30,177 nucleotides of DNA from CAZADS01 sp964483985 (GTDB lineage: Bacteria; Pseudomonadota; Alphaproteobacteria; Thalassobaculales; Thalassobaculaceae): the NCBI GenBank assembly GCA_964483985.1, contig CAZADS010000013.1, forward strand, positions 1 through 30,177. The letters are read 5' to 3'. Position numbers and translations under genes: made by a program. Of this stretch, positions 25,716-30,177 are shown piece after piece. Within the stretch, counting starts at the first letter, position 1. Every line of letters starts with the position of its first letter. Under the pieces are notes generated by a model, which was given only the letters and a program-made list of their open reading frames with translations, ran no database searches and was not told the origin of the DNA.

Positions 25716-25874
25716 TTTTTGGTCTTTCTCGTTTGTTTTAAGTTTCAGTAGTCGGTTAAATCTTGGAGGGTTGTTGAGAGTTTCAGCAATAGCCTTGCCG
25801 TTATATAGGAATCACGTTAAACCGCGCTAAAAGAAGGATCAGTTCGGTGATACAAAAATTAGGAGGAAGCGATA

Positions 25875-26828
25875 ATGGCTCGCAATAAAATAGCACTAGT
25901 CGGCGCAGGCAATATAGGTGGAACTCTGGCTCTGTTAGCCGGTCTGAAAGGTCTGGGTGACGTAGTTTTATTTGATATTGTCGAAGGCATCCCTCAAGGT
26001 AAAGCATTAGATCTGGCAGAGGCTTCACCCGTTGAAGGGTTCGATGCAAATATTGCTGGGGCCAATGATTATAGTTCAATTGCTGGCGCCGATGTCGTGA
26101 TAGTCACGGCCGGTATCGCAAGGAAACCCGGTATGAGTCGGGATGATTTAATAGGTACCAATACTAAAGTCATGCATTCTGTGGGTACCGGTATTAAAGA
26201 AAATTGTCCCAAGGCATTCGTTATTTGTATCACTAATCCGCTGGACGTAATGGTAGGCGTTTTGCAAAAAGCATGTGGCTTACCGACTAATAAAGTTGTC
26301 GGGATGGCTGGAGTTTTGGACAGTGCAAGGTTTCGTTACTTCTTAGCTGAAGAATTTGGGGTTTCTGTTCAAGATGTGACCGCATTTGTATTGGGAGGGC
26401 ATGGAGACACGATGGTTCCTTTGGAGCGGTACTCAACAGTTGCTGGGATTCCTGTTCCGGATTTAATTCAAATGGGGTGGAGCACGCAAGACCGATTAAA
26501 TGAAATTGTCCAAAGGACTCGTGATGGTGGGGCTGAAATAGTGAAGTTTTTGAAAACTGGTTCAGCTTTTTATGCACCGGCTTCCTCGGCAATTGAGATG
26601 GCAGAAGCATTTTTGTTGGATAAGAAACGAGTTCTTCCGTGTGCTGCCTATTGCAATGGGCCTTACGAGTTAGATGGGATTTATGTTGGAGTTCCCGTTG
26701 TAATTGGAGCTGGAGGGGTTGAAAAGATTGTTGAAATTAAAATGAATGCGGATGAACGTGCTATGTTCGAGCATTCTATTTCGGCAGTCAAAGAACTGAA
26801 TCAAGTGGCGGTGAATATAAATAGTTGA
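25875..26828 (+). CDS. mdh: Malate dehydrogenase (LDH-like type)
   Basis: 317 residues. NAD-binding GAGNIGG at 10-16 with the acidic residue in LFDIVEG. Substrate-binding IARKPGMSRDDL, VITNPLDVMV-like CITNPLDVMVG and catalytic GGHGDTMVPL are all present, matching the LDH-like malate dehydrogenases of alphaproteobacteria. Interconverts malate and oxaloacetate in the TCA cycle. AGGAGG lies eight nt before the ATG, the strongest ribosome site in this part of the window. 160 bp after zapE and 175 bp before sucC, so it may have its own promoter, with sucCD following. Confidence 0.96.
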   Translation: MARNKIALVGAGNIGGTLALLAGLKGLGDVVLFDIVEGIPQGKALDLAEASPVEGFDANIAGANDYSSIAGADVVIVTAGIARKPGMSRDDLIGTNTKVMHSVGTGIKENCPKAFVICITNPLDVMVGVLQKACGLPTNKVVGMAGVLDSARFRYFLAEEFGVSVQDVTAFVLGGHGDTMVPLERYSTVAGIPVPDLIQMGWSTQDRLNEIVQRTRDGGAEIVKFLKTGSAFYAPASSAIEMAEAFLLDKKRVLPCAAYCNGPYELDGIYVGVPVVIGAGGVEKIVEIKMNADERAMFEHSISAVKELNQVAVNINS

Positions 26829-27003
26829 TGCCTTAAGATTCGTTAAGAGTCGATCTGTTGCAGTTTCTTTTAACTGAGAATAGAATAAAAGGATTGGATG
26901 ATGTTTTGAGCCCAGTCATATACGGCATAATGACCGGAACCCTTTATGAGCCGCAAAGCCACATCTATGTTTGTCGTTTATTCCCGATTGAAAATAGATC
27001 CCC

Positions 27004-28200
27004 ATGAACATTCACGAATATCAAGCTAAGGAGCTTTTGGCAAAGTTTGGTGTAGCTATTCCCAAAGGGGAGATTGCTCGTACTTCTGCTGATGCAGAAG
27101 CCGTTGCTAAAAGGCTGGGGGGCCCAGTTTATGTTGTAAAGGCTCAAATTCACGCGGGCGGTCGTGGGGCAGGTTATTTTAAGGGCAAGGAAAAGGAAAA
27201 AGGTGGTGTTCGTGTAGTTATGTCACCGGCAGAAGTTAGAGAAAATGCTCATCATATGCTTGGACAAGTTCTTGTAACAAATCAAACAGGTCCTGATGGA
27301 AAAAAAGTGAAACAACTTTACATTGAAAACGGCTGTTCGATTAGACGTGAAATATATTTATCTTGTCTAGTTGATAGAAAATTAGGCTGTATTGTTTTTG
27401 TTGTGTCATCCGAAGGTGGAACCAATATAGAAGAGGTTGCGGCAGTTTCACCGGAAAAAATTACCACTACTTCCATCGATTTAGTAACAGGGGTCGAAGC
27501 TCGCCATGGAATGCATATTGGCTCAAGTCTGGGCTTGGATGAAAAGCAGCACGCTGAAATGACGACCCTATTGAAAGCTGTTTACAATGCTTTTCTTGAG
27601 CTTGATGCATCTATGATCGAAATTAACCCGTTAGTGGTGACTAGCGATAATGAATTGATGGCACTTGATGCCAAAATGAATTTCGACGAAAACGCTTTAT
27701 TCAGGCATCCAGATATAGAAGCTTTGAGGGATGAAGATGAGGAAGATCCTGCAGAATTTGAAGCGGCAAAACATGATCTAAACTATGTAAAATTGGGTGG
27801 CTCAATAGGCTGTATGGTTAATGGTGCTGGCTTGGCTATGGCAACCATGGATATCATTAAGTTATATGGTGCTCTACCAGCTAATTTCCTCGATGTTGGC
27901 GGTGGAGCAACGAAAGATCGAGTGGCTGCCGCATTTAGAATTATTCTTTCTGATTCTAATGTAAAAGGCATCTTAGTGAATATTTTTGGAGGAATTATGA
28001 GATGCGATGTGATCGCTGAAGGTGTAGTGGCAGCGGCGCGGGAAATTAAAGTTGAGATGCCATTGGTGGTCAGACTAGAAGGAACAAATGTAGAGTCAGG
28101 AAAGAAAATAATGCGTGATAGCGGTTTACCGATCATATCTGCAGATAGTTTGGGTGACGCTGCGGAGAAAATAGTTTCTGCTGTCAAAAAGGTCAGATAA
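27004..28200 (+). CDS. sucC: Succinyl-CoA synthetase beta subunit
   Basis: 398 residues, standard length. Starts MNIHEYQAKELLAKFG as in most SucC. ATP-grasp landmarks follow: KAQIHAGGRGAGYFKGK (nucleotide site), EINPLVVT with metal-binding E/N, and the C-terminal ligase domain NFLDVGGGATKDRV and ILVNIFGGIMRCDVIAEG. With SucD it converts succinyl-CoA to succinate, making ATP or GTP. The last base of its TAA is the first base of the sucD ATG. The ribosome site is weak (AGATC), despite an expected high expression. A 175-bp gap upstream could hold a promoter, but none was identified. Confidence 0.97.
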   Translation: MNIHEYQAKELLAKFGVAIPKGEIARTSADAEAVAKRLGGPVYVVKAQIHAGGRGAGYFKGKEKEKGGVRVVMSPAEVRENAHHMLGQVLVTNQTGPDGKKVKQLYIENGCSIRREIYLSCLVDRKLGCIVFVVSSEGGTNIEEVAAVSPEKITTTSIDLVTGVEARHGMHIGSSLGLDEKQHAEMTTLLKAVYNAFLELDASMIEINPLVVTSDNELMALDAKMNFDENALFRHPDIEALRDEDEEDPAEFEAAKHDLNYVKLGGSIGCMVNGAGLAMATMDIIKLYGALPANFLDVGGGATKDRVAAAFRIILSDSNVKGILVNIFGGIMRCDVIAEGVVAAAREIKVEMPLVVRLEGTNVESGKKIMRDSGLPIISADSLGDAAEKIVSAVKKVR

Positions 28201-29075
28201 TGGCGATCTTGGTTAACAAGGAAACTAGATTAATTTGTCAGGGTTTTACTGGAAATCAGGGGACATTTCACTCTAAACAGGCAATTTCGTATGGTACTAC
28301 CATGGTCGGGGGGGTTACGCCTAATAAAGGCGGGCAATCTCATCTTGGATTGCCAGTTTTTGATACAGTGAGGGAGGCCTTGATTTCGACGAGCGCAAAT
28401 GCCTCGGTTATTTACGTGCCTCCTCGGTTTGCGGCAGATTCGATATTAGAAGCTATCGAAGCTGAAATACCGCTAGTAATATGTATAACGGAAGGTATTC
28501 CGGTTTTGGATATGGTGCATGTAAAGCAAAGGTTGCTAAAATCCAAAACACGCCTCATCGGACCAAATTGCCCTGGTGTGATTACCCCGGATGAATGTAA
28601 AATTGGAATAATGCCCGGCCAAATACACAAACGAGGATCAATAGGCATTGTTTCTAGATCTGGTACTTTAACATATGAAGCGGTTGCTCAAACCACGGCA
28701 GTTGGCTTGGGGCAATCAACCTGTGTTGGCATTGGAGGAGACCCATTAAACGGGACTAATTTTGTTGAATGTCTCGAGATGTTTTTGGCTGACGATGAAA
28801 CTAAATCTATCATTTTAATCGGGGAAATAGGCGGATCAGCTGAGGAGGATGCGACTGAATTTCTCAAACTCAGTAAAGTGAAAAAACCTGTGGTAGGTTT
28901 TATTGCCGGAGTCACCGCTCCACCCGGGCGAAGAATGGGGCATGCAGGGGCTATTATTTCTGGAAATCAGGGAAGCGCCGAAGAAAAAATAGAATCAATG
29001 CGGTCGGCCGGCATAAATGTAGCGCCTTCGCCAGCGGCTATAGGTTTAACTATGTTGGAAGTTCTTCGGTCGTAA
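28200..29075 (+). CDS. sucD: Succinyl-CoA synthetase alpha subunit
   Basis: 291 residues. CoA-binding domain begins with GFTGNQGTFHSKQAI, includes VTPNKGGQ, and GPNCPGVITP. The phosphorylated histidine is H248 in GRRMGHAGAIISG. Forms the SucCD heterodimer or tetramer and shares one base with sucC, so translation is coupled. In many alphaproteobacteria sucA and sucB follow directly; here an unrelated minus-strand chimeric frame lies 53 bp downstream. Confidence 0.97.
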   Translation: MAILVNKETRLICQGFTGNQGTFHSKQAISYGTTMVGGVTPNKGGQSHLGLPVFDTVREALISTSANASVIYVPPRFAADSILEAIEAEIPLVICITEGIPVLDMVHVKQRLLKSKTRLIGPNCPGVITPDECKIGIMPGQIHKRGSIGIVSRSGTLTYEAVAQTTAVGLGQSTCVGIGGDPLNGTNFVECLEMFLADDETKSIILIGEIGGSAEEDATEFLKLSKVKKPVVGFIAGVTAPPGRRMGHAGAIISGNQGSAEEKIESMRSAGINVAPSPAAIGLTMLEVLRS

Positions 29076-29128
29076 AACTCATTTATTTATAAACAAATAA
29101 TTGAATCTTTGAGGAATTCAACTCGGCT

Positions 29129-29539
29129 TTAGTAGTCTCTGTCCCGTGGATGATGGTTTTGGTGTACTGAGATAAGATGGGCCGAATTAACGTTGGTATA
29201 GCGTTGAGTCGTTGAAAGAGAAGAATGACCTAATAATTCTTGAATAGCGCGAATATCACTTCCGTTTTCAAGCAAATGTGTCGCGAAATCGGCGTGCCGC
29301 TGAAGGTTTTTAGATTGAAACGTCGCTTCTTTATCCCAGTCGAGACCAAGCCACGATAGACCATCAAAAATAGAACATACAGCTTCTTGCGTAGAACGCC
29401 TCCGGTCCGTGTCCTCAATTCGAAGAAAAAATTGACCACGATGATGACGCGCAAATAACCAATTAAACAAAGCGGTACGCGCGCTTCCGATATGGAGGGC
29501 ACCTGTCGGGGAAGGAGGAAAGCGGGTAACAATTCTCAT
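29129..29539 (-). pseudogene. Chimeric gltX'::xer' reading frame (two gene fragments fused in frame)
   Basis: 136 codons without interruption. Residues 1 to about 84 are the start of glutamyl-tRNA synthetase: RFPPSPTGALHIGSARTALFNW with the HIGH-type motif (HIGS, 16-19), RIEDTDRRRS, GLSWLGLDWD. From about residue 85 the protein is the end of a XerC/XerD-type tyrosine recombinase: FATHLLENGSDIRAIQELLGHSSLSTTQRYTNV with H105 and nucleophile Y114, ending HHPRD. The synthetase lacks KMSKS and the anticodon domain; the recombinase lacks its first catalytic Arg, Lys and the His of HxxR. So neither activity is expected. The junction (about 29261-29299) lies where both parents have an RHxxAxxLLExG-like string. 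AAGGAG is 14 nt before the ATG, too far to be ideal. Real rearrangement or assembly chimera. Confidence 0.85.
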
Positions 29540-29577
29540 CTAAACTCAATACGCTCCTTGGCAGATTTACCGGCCAT

Positions 29578-29595
29578 TTAACACGACCGTGTAAA
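29578..29595. repeat. Imperfect palindrome upstream of the chimeric frame
   Basis: ACACG-AC-CGTGT at 29581-29592 is a perfect 5-bp inverted repeat, flanked by TTA and AAA that extend it with one mismatch. It lies about 40 bp before the gltX-derived start on the minus strand, where a promoter or operator could be. The surrounding 29600-29740 is very AT-rich and holds no gene. Function unknown. Confidence 0.3.
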
Positions 29596-29742
29596 AACGC
29601 CAATGGTATATTACGTCAATTCAGCCAAGTTCAAATTCAATGGCTCTTTGAATATACACTTAAATAAAATTAGGAATTTAGATGCTTAACATTGAAAAAT
29701 ATATTTTATAAAAAATCACGCATCTCGTAATTTACTTACATC

Positions 29743-30177
29743 TTAATATTTTCGAAGAAGCCCTACCAATCGACCTTGAACCCGGACACGGTCAGGACCG
29801 AATATACGGGTTTCGTAATTCGTATTGGCTGGCTCTAACGCGATTGTATCCCGTTTACGGCGTAACCGCTTTAGAGTGACTTCCTCATGGTCAACTAAGG
29901 CGACGATAATTGCGCCGTTCTCAGCGTCCGAGCAACGTTGAATGATAACGTGATCACCGTCGTGTATACACGCGTCAACCATAGAATCTACTTCTACCTC
30001 AAGCGCATAATGTTCACCTGAGCCGACAAAACCTTGCGGAGCTTCTATAGTATTGGTTTCATCTCGCAACGCCTCGATTGGCGTGCCAGCGGCAATACGG
30101 CCATATAGCGGAATATTAACGGTTTCAGCAATCGTCGCAGCGGCTGGGGAATTGGTAAGTGCTGGTCCTTCAGTTCT
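29743..30177 (-). CDS. lexA: LexA repressor, C-terminal part (partial, runs off the window)
   Basis: The gene is cut by the right edge; 144 codons are visible, reading from about the linker to the stop. The self-cleavage site is IPLYGRIAAG-TPIEAL (Ala-Gly bond), the catalytic serine is in EVEVDSMVD, and the catalytic lysine is in EEVTLKRL, so the Ser-Lys dyad is kept. LexA represses the SOS regulon and cleaves itself with RecA. The ending FGPDRVRVQGRLVGLLRKY is typical of alphaproteobacteria. Odd: the glycine normally preceding D-S-M is valine, and further usual family residues are changed (ACIHDGD, NGAIIV, RRKRDT). The DNA-binding domain and any LexA box are outside the window. Confidence 0.88.
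   Translation of the reverse strand, partial: RTEGPALTNSPAAATIAETVNIPLYGRIAAGTPIEALRDETNTIEAPQGFVGSGEHYALEVEVDSMVDACIHDGDHVIIQRCSDAENGAIIVALVDHEEVTLKRLRRKRDTIALEPANTNYETRIFGPDRVRVQGRLVGLLRKY

Noticed and set aside
27783..28187. 134-codon minus-strand frame inside sucC
   Set aside because: Fully antisense to the conserved sucC ligase domain and low-complexity in composition; a coding shadow.
29083..29121. TTATTT/AAATAA and TTGAAT/ATTCAA stems after sucD considered as terminators
   Set aside because: Stems are nearly all A-T and no T-run follows, so they do not support an intrinsic terminator call.
29230..29532. 100-codon minus-strand frame overlapping the chimeric gene
   Set aside because: It is an alternate frame of the gltX-like segment; the other frame carries the clear synthetase and recombinase motifs.
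29578..29742. Possible dif or attachment site beside the Xer-like fragment
   Set aside because: No 28-bp dif-like sequence and no matching direct repeats were seen; the region is simply AT-rich with one short palindrome.
1..30177. tRNA genes, CRISPR arrays and insertion sequences
   Set aside because: Gaps between genes are short; no cloverleaf-like T-loop strings, regularly spaced repeats or transposase frames were found by eye.

Overview
The window looks like chromosomal DNA of a heterotrophic alphaproteobacterium with moderate-to-low GC (judged by eye near 40-45%), plausibly a marine or other aquatic lineage. The basis is the zapE - mdh - sucC - sucD run, a YhdP/DUF3971 AsmA-like gene beside tyrS and a bacterioferritin-comigratory peroxiredoxin, and the alphaproteobacterial style of the LexA C-terminus. 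No rRNA, tRNA, CRISPR array or intact insertion sequence was found.

Layout. (1) 1-4320, housekeeping: the last codons of a probable tyrS, the large AsmA-like envelope gene (-), bcp (+) and hisI (-). (2) 4393-11419, an accessory catabolic-looking block. A minus-strand operon carries a TauD/TfdA-type dioxygenase, two amidohydrolase-2 paralogues and a small Rieske protein, followed after a 360-bp gap by a duplicated VOC protein. A divergent AMP-dependent acyl-CoA ligase and a DUF1330 protein with a worn C-terminus are on the other strand. The divergent promoter region holds an 8-bp perfect inverted repeat plus a third related half-site. (3) 11567-15160, one 1197-residue ABC exporter with both halves fused, CydDC-like. 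(4) 15182-23665, a second accessory block. On the minus strand are a CmcJ/NvfI-type oxygenase, an M81 (MlrC-like) peptidase and an unusual methyltransferase carrying alpha/beta-hydrolase-like pieces. Divergent on the plus strand are thiamine-diphosphate E1 alpha and beta subunits, then an HlyD-type adaptor overlapping an MFS transporter. (5) 23790-29075, an SDR oxidoreductase, zapE, mdh, sucC and sucD. (6) 29076-30177, an anomalous end: a 136-codon reading frame that joins the start of glutamyl-tRNA synthetase to the tail of a Xer-type tyrosine recombinase, then a lexA fragment whose normally conserved glycine next to the catalytic serine is valine.

How it fits together. Blocks 2 and 4 each combine oxygenases or hydrolases with activation or export functions and are organised around a divergent promoter. 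This is the look of two substrate-specific pathways of unknown substrate set between conserved core genes. The strongest anomaly is the gltX::xer join, which falls where the two unrelated proteins share an RHxxAxxLLExG-like string. It is either a real microhomology-type rearrangement or an assembly/amplification chimera, and the sequence alone cannot decide which.
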